This document shows, piece after piece, positions 1 through 8,607 of a stretch of 17,339 bases of DNA. Both the position numbers and the translations under genes were made by a program. The DNA is taken from positions 1 through 17,339 of the forward strand of contig JAPKXT010000136.1 of assembly GCA_026394695.1 (NCBI GenBank), read 5' to 3'. Numbering within the stretch: position 1 is the stretch's first letter; every line of letters starts with the position of its first letter. The stretch comes from Methanoregula sp. (lineage in GTDB: Archaea > Halobacteriota > Methanomicrobia > Methanomicrobiales > Methanospirillaceae). The notes beneath the pieces were generated by a model that saw nothing but the letters and a program-made list of their open reading frames with translations, searched no databases and had not been told where the DNA came from.

Positions 1-333
1 TTTGCGAAAGTAAGGTTAATTGGCAGACTGAATCTGCTGAATAGTGTACTCCTGCCAACGCTCAATGAATCGGTTGCGCCTTTTTTTCCTTATCCAGAGT
101 CAATGGACAAGCAAAACTGCGCCCTTTAATGAAATTTTTGCATCACCTGTTTACCCGTTAATGCCGGTAAAATGTTAATAAAAAATTGGTACTGGGACTA
201 TTACGGCGTTGACTTCAGCCCATCAACCAATATCGACGGTAAAAAAGGCAATCATGGCAACGGTCCGGGATTGCAGCCTGCTGCGTGCAGGTTATGAATT
301 AATTAATTGAACCATCAATGATCTGGTACACCA
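1..333. other. Intergenic leader, no intact gene; possible decayed ORF tail
   Basis: No intact ORF is found here. A T7 run lies at 81-87 and a short GCAGA/TCTGC hairpin at 23-37. On the minus strand, from about 101 down to a TAA at 16-18, one frame reads as a plausible protein C-terminus (it includes RFIERWQEYTIQQIQSAN). A neighbouring frame upstream reads GRSFACPLTLDKEKK and would join it by a one-base shift at an A7 run. This may be the tail of a decayed gene, but it has no start codon and I do not recognise it. Confidence 0.3.
292..307 (+). promoter_or_regulatory. Putative archaeal TATA box for rqcH-pelota
   Basis: The AT-rich stretch TTATGAATTAATTAAT sits about 27-42 nt before the ATG at 334. 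That distance suits an archaeal TATA box with transcription starting at or very near the start codon (leaderless mRNA). No clear Shine-Dalgarno sequence precedes 334, which agrees with a leaderless message. This is inferred from position and composition only. Confidence 0.4.
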
Positions 334-2229
334 ATGGCATCCGAACAGGGAATGAGCGGGATCGACGTGAAAGCGATGACATCAGAGCTGTGCTCGAAGT
401 TACCGCTCTGGATCGACAAGATATACCAGTTTGACTCCCGCACGCTGGGCATCCGGCTCAACGGCGAAAACAAGGCACGATACCAGATGATTGTTGAATC
501 GGGAAGAAGGGCACACCTTGTCAAAGACATGCCCGATCCCCCGAAAAACCCGCCACAGTTTGCCATGCTCCTGCGAAAATATATCTCTGGTGGCAAAGTG
601 CTCGCCATCCGCCAGCATGGACTGGAGCGTATTCTGATCTTCGATATCGGAAAAGGCAACCTCACCTACCGGTTGATCATCGAACTATTTGATGAAGGCA
701 ATGTCGTGCTGACCGGTGAGGACTACACGATCGTAAAACCCCTCAGGCACCACCGGTTCAAGGACCGGGAGATCGTTCCAAAAGCCATCTATACGCTGGG
801 GCTTAGCGATCCCACATCTTCTTGTGAGGCTATGGCCTCACTTCTCAAAGATGACGACCGCGACCTGGTTCGTTCACTAGCCATAGGCTGCATGCTTGGC
901 GGTATATATGCAGAATATATCTGCCGGAAAGCAGGTTTGGATAAAACCCAAATCGCCAGTTCTGCAGATCCTGAAAAGATCTTTGCAGCAGTACAGGAAC
1001 TTTTTTACCAGGTGGTACACGCACCAAAGCCGGTTATTTCCGGAAGACACTGTGAACCTGTCGATCTCTGGGATGGGAATGACGTCCACTCTTACCAGAG
1101 TTTCTCAGAAGCCCTTGAAGCATTCTATCCGCTGACAAAAGCCGAGAGAAAAACTGCTGAGGCAAAATCAAAACTCACCAAAGAAGAGCGGATCTTAAAA
1201 TACCAGAAATCAGCGGTGAAGAAATTTGAGGAAAAGATCGAAAAGACAGAAGCCGTTGTTGCTGCAATCTATGAAAATTACGTGCTAGTCTCATCCCTAA
1301 TCAGTTCACTTGACCTGGCCAGTAAAACCCTTTCATGGCAGGAGATAGAAAAGCTCCTCCGGAATACCGAAACACCGGATGCAAAAAAGATTGTTGCATG
1401 CTATCCGGATGAAGCTGCGGTTGAGGTCGATATAGGTAAACACGTGAAAATCTTTGTCCATGAAGGGATCGAGCAGAACGCGGGAAGATATTATGACGTG
1501 ATAAAAAAATTCCGCCGTAAAAAAGAGGGTGCACTCAAAGCAATGAAAACAACCCTGCCGAAGAAAAAAGAGCAGAAACGGGATTTTATACCTATGAAAA
1601 AGATGTGGTACCACCGTTTCCGCTGGTTTTTGACAAGCGATGGTATTGTTGTGCTTGGCGGACGGGATGCATCCCAGAACGAGGAACTCGTCAAAAAATA
1701 CATGGGCGGGCAGGACCTGTTCATGCACGCGGATGTTCATGGTGCAAGCGTTGTTATTGTCAAAGGAAAAACAGAGCGTATGGACGAGGTAGCTCAGTTT
1801 GCAGCTTCCTATTCCGGTGCATACCGGAGCGGGCATTTCTCCGCAGATGTGTACAGCGTCCTTCCCAGCCAGGTGAGCAAGACCCCGGAGTCGGGTGAAT
1901 TCATCTCACGGGGTTCTTTTATTGTCCGCGGGGAACGCACATGGTACCGGAATGTGCCGCTCGCTGTCGGTATCGGGCTTATGCTCGAACCATATGTCGC
2001 GGTAATCGGTGGTCCTCCTGCCGCGATCCAAAGAAAAACGAAAGCTTATGCCGAACTCAAACCCGGCCAGTTTGAACCTAATGATGTGGCAAAGAAAGTG
2101 CTGCGCATCCTCAGGCAGAAGGTATCTGAAGAAGAGGAAAAATCTTTAAAAGGCATACTGAACACGGATCATGTTGCGGCATTCGTGCCGCCCGGCGGTT
2201 CTGATATTATAGGTCACCATGAAGGCTGA
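334..2229 (+). CDS. rqcH: RqcH/NFACT ribosome quality-control protein (Rqc2 homologue)
   Basis: This 631-residue protein matches the archaeal NFACT family, once called fibronectin-binding proteins. In bacteria the family binds nascent-chain-blocked large ribosomal subunits and recruits tRNA-Ala to add C-terminal alanine tails; the same role in archaea is inferred. The NFACT-N domain fills roughly residues 8-250 and includes HRFKDREIVPK at 140-150. A charged coiled-coil arm spans about 268-330. The NFACT-R (DUF814) domain lies at about 425-560, with RDASQNE at 444-450 and HADVHGAS at 465-472. Where many family members have a functionally important Asp-Arg pair, this one appears to have Glu98-Arg99. 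The length is normal. An alternative start is Met7 (position 352), but 334 fits the TATA-like box. The 3' end overlaps pelota by 11 nt, so the two are probably co-transcribed and translationally coupled. Confidence 0.9.
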   Translation: MASEQGMSGIDVKAMTSELCSKLPLWIDKIYQFDSRTLGIRLNGENKARYQMIVESGRRAHLVKDMPDPPKNPPQFAMLLRKYISGGKVLAIRQHGLERILIFDIGKGNLTYRLIIELFDEGNVVLTGEDYTIVKPLRHHRFKDREIVPKAIYTLGLSDPTSSCEAMASLLKDDDRDLVRSLAIGCMLGGIYAEYICRKAGLDKTQIASSADPEKIFAAVQELFYQVVHAPKPVISGRHCEPVDLWDGNDVHSYQSFSEALEAFYPLTKAERKTAEAKSKLTKEERILKYQKSAVKKFEEKIEKTEAVVAAIYENYVLVSSLISSLDLASKTLSWQEIEKLLRNTETPDAKKIVACYPDEAAVEVDIGKHVKIFVHEGIEQNAGRYYDVIKKFRRKKEGALKAMKTTLPKKKEQKRDFIPMKKMWYHRFRWFLTSDGIVVLGGRDASQNEELVKKYMGGQDLFMHADVHGASVVIVKGKTERMDEVAQFAASYSGAYRSGHFSADVYSVLPSQVSKTPESGEFISRGSFIVRGERTWYRNVPLAVGIGLMLEPYVAVIGGPPAAIQRKTKAYAELKPGQFEPNDVAKKVLRILRQKVSEEEEKSLKGILNTDHVAAFVPPGGSDIIGHHEG

Positions 2230-3247
2230 ATATGGTGAATTAAAGGACAGGTATGGCGAAATCCGGTTATTCCCGGAGAACATTGATGATCTCTGGCACC
2301 TCCGTCACCTCATCGCTCCCGGTGATCTGGTATTTGCTACAACCTTTCGGAGCGTGGATACAGCATCCGATAAGATCAGGCCGGAGAAGATGGAGAAACG
2401 ACCAGTCCGGCTCGGCGTCAGGGTAGAGCGTCTTGAATTCTCCGAACATGGCATGCGACTCCGCCTTACCGGCATTATTGAGCATGGCGCAGATACCGGG
2501 GCATATCACACCATCAACGTGGAAACGGGGTTTGAAATTTCGGTAATCAAGGAGTGGCGCCCTGTTGATCTCGACCGGGTAGAGCGGGCCGTGAAGGCGT
2601 CGGTCTACGGTGTCATCCACATCCTGACTATTGAAGAAGGGGAAGCGGAACTCTTCCGGCTGCGGCAGTATGGCCCGGAAAGTGTAATGACCCTCATTGC
2701 CGGGAGCGGAAAAGGAGCTGATACTGATACCCGTGCGGGTTTTTTTGAACAGGTACTTATGCAGATCAACGATATTTCCGGACCGCTGATCATTGCCGGT
2801 CCCGGGTTCATCAAGGATGATTTTATCAGATTTGCCAAAAACCGGTCCAGCGCGAGTATAGACCGGGCGATTATAATCGAGACACGACGTACAGGGCGCG
2901 GGGCGGTGCAGGAAGTGATTGGTAAGGGAGCGCTTGATAAGCTGATCGATGACCTCCAGCTCTCCCGTGAAGTGAAGATGATGGACGAAGTGCTTCTCAG
3001 GATATCCCAGGGGGGAGCTGTCGCGTACGGGCTAAAAGAAGTACGGGAGGCAATTGTGCTTGGTGCTGTCGAGCAGGTACTCCTTGCAGATACACTCCTG
3101 CGGGACGAGGAGGTCATGAACCTTGTTAAGAAAGCAGAGGCAATGCGGGCAACCATCGTTGTGCTGTCATCGTCGTTCGAACCCGGGGAACGACTGGTTG
3201 CTCTCGGGGGAATCGCAGCGTTGCTGCGCTACCGCATCGTCAACTGA
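2219..3247 (+). CDS. pelA: Pelota (aPelota/Dom34) mRNA surveillance and ribosome-rescue factor
   Basis: This 342-residue protein has the full archaeal pelota length and the three eRF1-like domains: an Sm-like N-domain (about 1-130), a middle domain (about 131-245) without the GGQ hydrolysis motif, as expected for pelota, and a C-terminal domain. The C-terminal domain carries the characteristic VAYGLKEVREAIVLGAVEQV segment, followed by LLADTLLRDE. Pelota enters the empty A site of a stalled ribosome and, with aIF/aEF1A and ABCE1, splits it. The ATG at 2219 lies inside the end of rqcH. The pairing links the factor that splits stalled ribosomes to the factor that handles the obstructed large subunit. 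The gene is followed by a 236-nt convergent gap. Confidence 0.95.
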   Translation: MKAEYGELKDRYGEIRLFPENIDDLWHLRHLIAPGDLVFATTFRSVDTASDKIRPEKMEKRPVRLGVRVERLEFSEHGMRLRLTGIIEHGADTGAYHTINVETGFEISVIKEWRPVDLDRVERAVKASVYGVIHILTIEEGEAELFRLRQYGPESVMTLIAGSGKGADTDTRAGFFEQVLMQINDISGPLIIAGPGFIKDDFIRFAKNRSSASIDRAIIIETRRTGRGAVQEVIGKGALDKLIDDLQLSREVKMMDEVLLRISQGGAVAYGLKEVREAIVLGAVEQVLLADTLLRDEEVMNLVKKAEAMRATIVVLSSSFEPGERLVALGGIAALLRYRIVN

Positions 3248-3483
3248 AAAATCAGGGTCATTGATATCGTGTGGGGGCTATCATTGGAATCAACTCTCGT
3301 TCTTTTATGTCAAACCTAATCGGAGTTCCCTGGTTCCCTGGTTTTCAACTTTGCAGGGCAAGGTAGTAAAAAAAATTTCATTCATCTGAATTTGTCCATG
3401 ACCCTGGTCTCTAATCATAACCGGTAGATCCTCCCAGGTCAAAAAAAAAATTTTACATTATACCCCGAACGTAAAAACCCGTA
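3248..3483. terminator. Convergent intergenic region with probable terminators
   Basis: This gap separates the ends of pelota (plus) and the rhodanese gene (minus). On the plus strand, CCCTG at 3336-3340 can pair with CAGGG at 3354-3358. An A8 run (3368-3375) and an A10 run followed by TTTT (3441-3454) read as T tracts on the minus strand, the second about 35 nt after the rhodanese stop, as expected for archaeal termination. An 8-nt unit, GTTCCCTG, is repeated twice in tandem at 3325-3340. The repeat element found at 9341 and 16403 is absent. Confidence 0.45.
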
Positions 3484-4374
3484 TTACCATGGGCTCTTTC
3501 CGGTCACTACAGGATTATCCGGGAATGATGACCATTCGGTAAACCCACCCTCATACAGGAGAACATCCGGGTATCCCAGGTAAAATTTCAGGATCAGGAA
3601 GACAGCAGTCGCCGATCTACCCGTCCCGCAGGAACAGATGACAGTTTTTTCCGGTGTAGTCCCGCTTGTAGACAGAATATTCCGGATCTCCTCTTCTGCT
3701 TTTAGGAGCGTGGAATTTTTATTGTCCATGAACCGGGATGCCGGCAGGTTGACTGCACCCGGGATATGGCCAGGTTTCCTCCATGGGCCCTGCCCTTCGT
3801 ACCAGGATGCCGGACGGGTATCCAGAAGGATGGTATCGGGGTCGTCTTTCAGAGTGGTGCATATTTCATACCCAGCCAGGAAATTGATCTGCATATCAAC
3901 GGTAAATGAGGAAGGCCGGGAGATGCCGGGATCACGGGTCAGTGGCCGGTCTTCCCCTTTCCATTTCGAAAAACCGCCGTCAAGAATCAGCACTTTCCTG
4001 CACCCGAACCGTGCAAGGGAATAGGCAACCAGATATTGTTCCACACCGTCGCTGGTGATTGTGGATGATGGTGAGCGGGGTTTACTGTCCGAATATACCA
4101 CAATAGTATAATCCTGTTCAAAACCGAGGGTGGAAAACAATACCTCTGCTGCGCCCGGAGAGATCCACTGGACCGGATTTTTTCCGATATGTATCCGCAG
4201 CAGTCCTTCATGCAGGTGAAGGGCGCCGGGGATATGATCCTGGAAATAGGCATGAATCTGCTGCCGGCAATCTACAATCACGAGATGGGTGTCATCAAGA
4301 TGATCCTCCAGCCATTCGGAAGATACCCAGCTGACCACGCAATTATCCGGATTAATGGATGCAAGCTCTTTCAT
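3484..4374 (-). CDS. Two-domain rhodanese-type sulfurtransferase
   Basis: This 296-residue protein has two rhodanese domains, about residues 10-135 and 160-290. The C-terminal domain has the active-site loop CSCGTGRSATAV with the likely persulfide-forming Cys249, and it ends with YEGGFTEWSSFP, a typical rhodanese helix-strand segment. The N-terminal domain keeps the fold signatures (VDCRQQIHAYFQDHIPGALH and LDGGFSKWKGE), but its loop reads YSDSKPRSP and has no cysteine, so that half is presumably structural, as in classic thiosulfate/mercaptopyruvate sulfurtransferases. The loop does not match the canonical CRKGVT or CGSGVT, so the sulfur donor cannot be assigned. No signal peptide is evident, so it is probably cytoplasmic. 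It follows aroD by 124 nt; a TATATC sequence on the minus strand near 4450 could give it its own promoter. Confidence 0.85.
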   Translation of the reverse strand: MKELASINPDNCVVSWVSSEWLEDHLDDTHLVIVDCRQQIHAYFQDHIPGALHLHEGLLRIHIGKNPVQWISPGAAEVLFSTLGFEQDYTIVVYSDSKPRSPSSTITSDGVEQYLVAYSLARFGCRKVLILDGGFSKWKGEDRPLTRDPGISRPSSFTVDMQINFLAGYEICTTLKDDPDTILLDTRPASWYEGQGPWRKPGHIPGAVNLPASRFMDNKNSTLLKAEEEIRNILSTSGTTPEKTVICSCGTGRSATAVFLILKFYLGYPDVLLYEGGFTEWSSFPDNPVVTGKSPW

Positions 4375-4498
4375 TTCATCCGTCCAGCCAATCCATACCC
4401 CTTGGAAACAGGAAGGATATGGTTTCGTACTACCGCCGTTTTGAATACGAGATGATATACATTGTGCCTGCCGGGTCTGGTAAACAATAAAAAACAGA

Positions 4499-5149
4499 TC
4501 AGGATGATGGTTCCGGGACGGGTTTTATCAATTCCCTGAGCCTGACAAACTCCTGAACGGAATACTGCCCGGCAGCGGTTGTGGTACCGACATGACAGTA
4601 GACCAGCTCTGATCCAAACAGGGGAAGGATGGCACGGGCATACCGGAACTGCGCTCCCATCACACCGGTGCACACAGGTCCTTTCACGGCATGGGTAAAC
4701 GCGATCAGCTCAATGATATCTTCTGTGTTTTCCGGAGTTACTATTATCTTTACAATATCCCCATACGCCCGAAGTTCGCGCTCCATCATAAACAGCTCAT
4801 GAAGCGGCATCATCTCACCGGAATGATGGGAGGCAATAATTGTCTTTCCTGCTTCTTTTACCTGCCTGGCACAGGAGGAAAACCGCTGCTCAATATCCAC
4901 ATAACCGACAAGCGGGATCAGAGGGCGGATCTTCTCATACCATACGCCGGAATCGCCAAAAAACTGCCCCCCTTCCTGTGCAGAACGCAGGGTTGCAATA
5001 ATGGGCAGGGAACATACATCTTTGCAGGTTTGTGCATTGCTCAGCGGATCTCCATCCATCAGGTCGAACCGGAGTTCGACCATATCGGCACCTTGTTCCT
5101 GTGCACGGGAAGCATGAACCGGATCCGTGAGGGCTGCGACGATTTTCAT
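4499..5149 (-). CDS. aroD: Type I 3-dehydroquinate dehydratase
   Basis: This enzyme dehydrates 3-dehydroquinate to 3-dehydroshikimate in the shikimate pathway through a Schiff base. The 216-residue length is right for archaeal type I enzymes. VELRFDL at 24-30 holds the substrate-binding Glu-Leu-Arg motif. IIASHHS at 104-110 places the catalytic histidine at His109, and DIVKI at 131-135 places the Schiff-base lysine at Lys134. Many methanogens make dehydroquinate by an alternative route but still use this step, so AroD is expected. No other shikimate gene is nearby. The ATG at 5149 is the only good start. An A6 run on the plus strand (4489-4494) gives a T tract just after the stop, a probable terminator. 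Confidence 0.93.
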   Translation of the reverse strand: MKIVAALTDPVHASRAQEQGADMVELRFDLMDGDPLSNAQTCKDVCSLPIIATLRSAQEGGQFFGDSGVWYEKIRPLIPLVGYVDIEQRFSSCARQVKEAGKTIIASHHSGEMMPLHELFMMERELRAYGDIVKIIVTPENTEDIIELIAFTHAVKGPVCTGVMGAQFRYARAILPLFGSELVYCHVGTTTAAGQYSVQEFVRLRELIKPVPEPSS

Positions 5150-5231
5150 ATGTATAATCTTCTTTTGCGTGTAGTGAACAAAAAGATACGCACTGGTCCT
5201 GTGGAATCCGTATAACAGGGAACAAAATGGT
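5150..5231. promoter_or_regulatory. Divergent promoter region between aroD and the membrane-protein/U32 pair
   Basis: The two transcription units start back to back here. On the minus strand, CGTATCTTTTTG lies about 40 nt before the aroD ATG and could serve as its TATA element. For the plus-strand unit no confident box was seen. The plus-strand ORF is open from 5232, but the more likely start is ATG 5304, which would place its promoter further right than this gap. Confidence 0.3.
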
Positions 5232-5303
5232 ATGATTCACCCGCATTCCCGTGCTATTCCTGTCCGGGAAGATACCTGTTTATCCCTTTTCAACAATACT
5301 TCT

Positions 5304-5849
5304 ATGACTACTATGGCGTGCGGCACTCTTTCCCCTTACCTGCGATACCTTGCCGGCGCGATCACCAAAGGAATGGTACTTGTGGTTGTGCTGCCGCTTG
5401 CCGTTGCCATCCTGTTCTCACAACCCCTCTCCTCCACAGCCGCACTTATCACCAGCACGCTGGTCATCGAATATGGTGCTGCTCCCATCGGCATCGGTCT
5501 TGGCCTTCATCCCGCGTTTGTTCTATTAGTCCTTGCATCTGTGGCACTTGGGATCACCCTGTTTCTTTTTGACCTGTTCGATACGCTGGGCCGGCATTCC
5601 GAACGGGTAGCACGGTTTCTTGCACGATCAGAAGAGAGAGTAAAACAATCCACACTCCTTTCCCGGTACGGCATGTTCGGGCTCGTTCCCTGTGTCCTCA
5701 CGCTCGGGTTCTATGTCTGCGCCCCGGTCTCATGGGCACTGGCATGGCGCCGGGATTATGCGATTCTCCTCATAATGGGAGGGTTTATTGCCATTTCAGG
5801 AATTCTTATCCTTGTAACACTCGGATTGTTCAGCGTTATCTTTCATTGA
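5304..5849 (+). CDS. Small multi-pass membrane protein, probable Sm_multidrug_ex (PF06695) family
   Basis: From ATG 5304 the protein is 181 residues; the frame is open from ATG 5232 (205 residues), but the first 24 residues of the longer form are polar and unlike a membrane protein start. About four to five hydrophobic stretches are visible: around MVLVVVLPLAVAILF, a stretch with EYGAAPIGIGLGLHPAF, then FVLLVLASVALGITLFLF, then FGLVPCVLTLGFYVC, and a C-terminal segment. The (E)xGAAPIGI motif before a glycine-rich helix, followed by a charged cytosolic loop, resembles proteins annotated as small multidrug export proteins; no transport function is demonstrated for it here. The stop codon overlaps the ribosome-binding region of the U32 gene downstream, so the two are probably one operon. 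Confidence 0.7.
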   Translation: MTTMACGTLSPYLRYLAGAITKGMVLVVVLPLAVAILFSQPLSSTAALITSTLVIEYGAAPIGIGLGLHPAFVLLVLASVALGITLFLFDLFDTLGRHSERVARFLARSEERVKQSTLLSRYGMFGLVPCVLTLGFYVCAPVSWALAWRRDYAILLIMGGFIAISGILILVTLGLFSVIFH

Positions 5850-5850
5850 G

Positions 5851-5855
5851 AGGAG
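5851..5855 (+). promoter_or_regulatory. Shine-Dalgarno site fixing the TTG start of the U32 gene
   Basis: AGGAG lies 6 nt before the TTG at 5862 and begins right after the TGA of the membrane-protein gene (5847-5849). It is the clearest ribosome-binding site in the window. It decides for the TTG start, since no ATG lies near the beginning of the conserved N-terminal domain. Confidence 0.7.
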
Positions 5856-5861
5856 ATATTT

Positions 5862-8516
5862 TTGTCCGGCCATCCACCTTCACCTGCGAAAAAACCCCTG
5901 CCCGAGCTCCTTGCTCCTGCCGGTTCTCCTGTAGCGTTCAGGGCAGCGGTGGCCGCAGGTGCGGATGCAGTTTACCTGAGTGGAAAGCAGTTTGGCGCCC
6001 GGAAATCGGCACGGAATTTTACTGATGCGGAGATCGAAGAGGCAATCGGGTATGCCCACAGCAGGGATGTTTGTATCTATGTCACGATAAACACCCTCAT
6101 CCATGACCGGGACCTGGCCAGTGTAGCAGAATACCTCATCTGGCTCTACTCGATCGGTGCCGATGCGGTTCTGGTACAGGATACTGGTGTTGTGGCTCTT
6201 GCACGAAAAATTGTCCCTGAATTGTCCCTTCATGCCTCAACCCAGATGACTATTCATAATTCCGAAGGTGTCTGGTGGGCGGCCGAACAGGGCTTTTCCC
6301 GCGTGGTTCTTGCCCGGGAATTATCTCTTGAAGACATAACCCGTATTGCCGGAGAAACAACTGGATCCGGTATCGGTCTTGAAGTGTTTGCTCATGGCGC
6401 ACTCTGCTATTGCTACTCGGGCCAGTGCCTGCTCTCCTCGGTAATCGGGGGAAGAAGCGGGAACCGCGGCATGTGTGCACAACCCTGTCGTAAACCCTAT
6501 ACGCTGGTGACCGGGGAGCCGGATGAATATGGCCGGCCAACACGGTTACACGATCTTGCCTTATCGGATCAGTTCCTGCTCTCACCCAAAGATCTCTGTT
6601 CCTATGAAAACCTGCGAGACCTCGTTAATTCACCCGTGATCTCGCTGAAGATCGAAGGGCGTATGAAATCTCCTGAATATGTAGCAACGGTGGTCTCAAA
6701 ATACCGCATGGCACTTGATACCATCGGCGCCGGGACACCAGGAGATACCAAAGAAGCATTGCAGGATCTTTACCTTGCATTTAACCGTGGTTTTACCTCC
6801 GGATACCTTTTTGGAAAACGACATACGGCGTTCATGGGCAGGGATGCCCCCGATAACCGGGGGTGTTGTATCGGCGTAGTGAACCGGTATGATGAACGAT
6901 CAAAAAGCGTTACCCTCAGGTCAATCGGATCCTATGTACCCGGTCCCGGTGACGGGCTCCTCTTCATCCATCCCAAAAATCCCCGGGATGAGTTTGGTTT
7001 TGCCCTCAATACGGTTCCCCGGCAAAACGAGGGAGAAATTATTTTTAAAGTCCCGCACCCGGTCGCGCCCGGCACGAGGGTCTGTATCACCCACTCGGTC
7101 GATCTTGATATGCGTGCACGACAGGTGATTTCCCATTTTCCGGTCGGGTTACGGCATCCAATCCCCATCGATCTTAAAGGTACATTTGATTCCGAACGTA
7201 AGCTGGTGCTTGAAGGTCTGGTATATACAAGGAACGGCAGAGAAATTCCGGTTGCATATCGATCAGATCTATCCTTTGTGCCTGCACGTTCTCACCCGCT
7301 CACCCGTGAGAAGCTGGAACAGCAGGTGAAAAAAAGCGGGGGTACCCCGTTTACGATACGCACATTTTCCCTCGCGTATGACGGGGATTTGTTTGCACCG
7401 CTTGCCGGGCTGAACCATGTGCGCAGGGAATTCCTTGCCCGGGCTGAAGAGATGCTGGTGGTGGCATCCCGCCCCTCCGGCAAAAATGTCAAAGAAGCGA
7501 CGGAGCGGTGGAATGCTGTTGAACCGGAGATCAGTATTCCTGCACCCGATACCGGAGACATTTCCCCGTCATCTTTGCTGTCTCTGGCGGTCTTAACTGA
7601 TTCCGTAGAGGGTGTGCAGAAGGCATCCGAAGGGGGATGTGACGTCGTCTGGTTTGAACCGGTGTTCACCGCACCGTCGTGCGCATGCAGGTACCTTACC
7701 GATCAGCTCTCGTTTGAATATCAGGTTATCACGGCATCGGAAATATGTCGCGGCGCAGGTGTCCGTTTTGTTATGAAATTACCCAAAATCACCAGCAACA
7801 ACTTTCTTGATGCGGTTCTTCCTGAAGTAAAGACCGTGTCGGGCAAGGGTATCAGGGATCTTATGGTTGAAAATTGTGGCGCGGCCCATGCGCTCATGCA
7901 GAGGGATCCCGCACCTCCATTGTCCGGCTTTATCGGGCTCAATATTTTCAATCGTTTTGCCGTGCAGAACCTCTCTTCCTGGTTTACCTTACTGACGCTC
8001 TCTCCTGAACTTTCACGCGATGAGATCCGGGTCCTGGTCCATGCGGCAAGGTCAAAGGGGATGACAACTTCGTTTGCCCTTGTCGTGCAGGGATGTAGTG
8101 AGGCAATGGTTTCGGAGGACTGCATTCTCCAGCCCCTGTTGCAGTGTCATGGCATACGGCGTGACACATGTCCTCCGGCATTTTTTGGCATCAGGGATAC
8201 CACCGGACATATCTTCCCGGTGCGCATCGATGGTGAATGTCGCTCGCATATTTACAATTCTGCAGAGATTTGCCTGATCGATCATCTCCCGACACTCCAT
8301 CTGGCGGGTATCAACGAGGTGATCATCGATGCACGGGGGAGGCCCGGTACCTATACCCGGGAGATGACCCGTCTTTACCGGCAGGCAATCAACCTTTCAC
8401 TACAAGGAATCCGCACCCGGGACCGCCAGCTCGAAAAATTGAAAGATGAGGTAAAAGGTCTCGCTCTCGGGGGAATCACCGCCGGTCATTTCATCCGCGG
8501 GCTGAAAGAATCGTAA
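5862..8516 (+). CDS. U32-family protein with C-terminal extension (collagenase-like/RlhA-type)
   Basis: The 884-residue protein begins at TTG. Residues about 14-330 form the U32 domain: ELLAPAGSPVAFRAAVAAGA near the start, the U32 signature around EVFAHGALCYCYSGQC (174-189), MCAQPCRKPY (204-213) and SLKIEGRMKSPEY. Cys182, Cys189, Cys205 and Cys246 are spaced like the four cysteines that bind a 4Fe-4S cluster in UbiU/UbiV-type members, so an Fe-S cluster is likely. Although named peptidases, studied members act in RNA hydroxylation (TrhP, RlhA) or oxygen-independent ubiquinone hydroxylation. The size and the long C-terminal half (a DUF3656-like region and a second TIM-barrel-like part) are closest to RlhA-type proteins, so rRNA modification is one possible role. 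It follows the membrane protein directly and ends in a T7 run at 8523-8529. Confidence 0.85.
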   Translation: MSGHPPSPAKKPLPELLAPAGSPVAFRAAVAAGADAVYLSGKQFGARKSARNFTDAEIEEAIGYAHSRDVCIYVTINTLIHDRDLASVAEYLIWLYSIGADAVLVQDTGVVALARKIVPELSLHASTQMTIHNSEGVWWAAEQGFSRVVLARELSLEDITRIAGETTGSGIGLEVFAHGALCYCYSGQCLLSSVIGGRSGNRGMCAQPCRKPYTLVTGEPDEYGRPTRLHDLALSDQFLLSPKDLCSYENLRDLVNSPVISLKIEGRMKSPEYVATVVSKYRMALDTIGAGTPGDTKEALQDLYLAFNRGFTSGYLFGKRHTAFMGRDAPDNRGCCIGVVNRYDERSKSVTLRSIGSYVPGPGDGLLFIHPKNPRDEFGFALNTVPRQNEGEIIFKVPHPVAPGTRVCITHSVDLDMRARQVISHFPVGLRHPIPIDLKGTFDSERKLVLEGLVYTRNGREIPVAYRSDLSFVPARSHPLTREKLEQQVKKSGGTPFTIRTFSLAYDGDLFAPLAGLNHVRREFLARAEEMLVVASRPSGKNVKEATERWNAVEPEISIPAPDTGDISPSSLLSLAVLTDSVEGVQKASEGGCDVVWFEPVFTAPSCACRYLTDQLSFEYQVITASEICRGAGVRFVMKLPKITSNNFLDAVLPEVKTVSGKGIRDLMVENCGAAHALMQRDPAPPLSGFIGLNIFNRFAVQNLSSWFTLLTLSPELSRDEIRVLVHAARSKGMTTSFALVVQGCSEAMVSEDCILQPLLQCHGIRRDTCPPAFFGIRDTTGHIFPVRIDGECRSHIYNSAEICLIDHLPTLHLAGINEVIIDARGRPGTYTREMTRLYRQAINLSLQGIRTRDRQLEKLKDEVKGLALGGITAGHFIRGLKES

Positions 8517-8607
8517 ATGCCATTTTTTTATCATGTACAAAAATTCATCATAATTGAACCGAAATGCTGTAACTAACCAATAAAACCGGTAACAACAAGG
8601 GGTCATT

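Noticed and set aside
3325..3340. Tandem GTTCCCTG repeat considered as a CRISPR or regulatory repeat
   Set aside because: Only two 8-nt units with no spacers, in a convergent gap; most likely chance.
5232..5303. Upstream ATG start for the membrane protein
   Set aside because: The added 24 residues are polar, with no support as a signal peptide; the family-like part starts near ATG 5304. It cannot be fully excluded.
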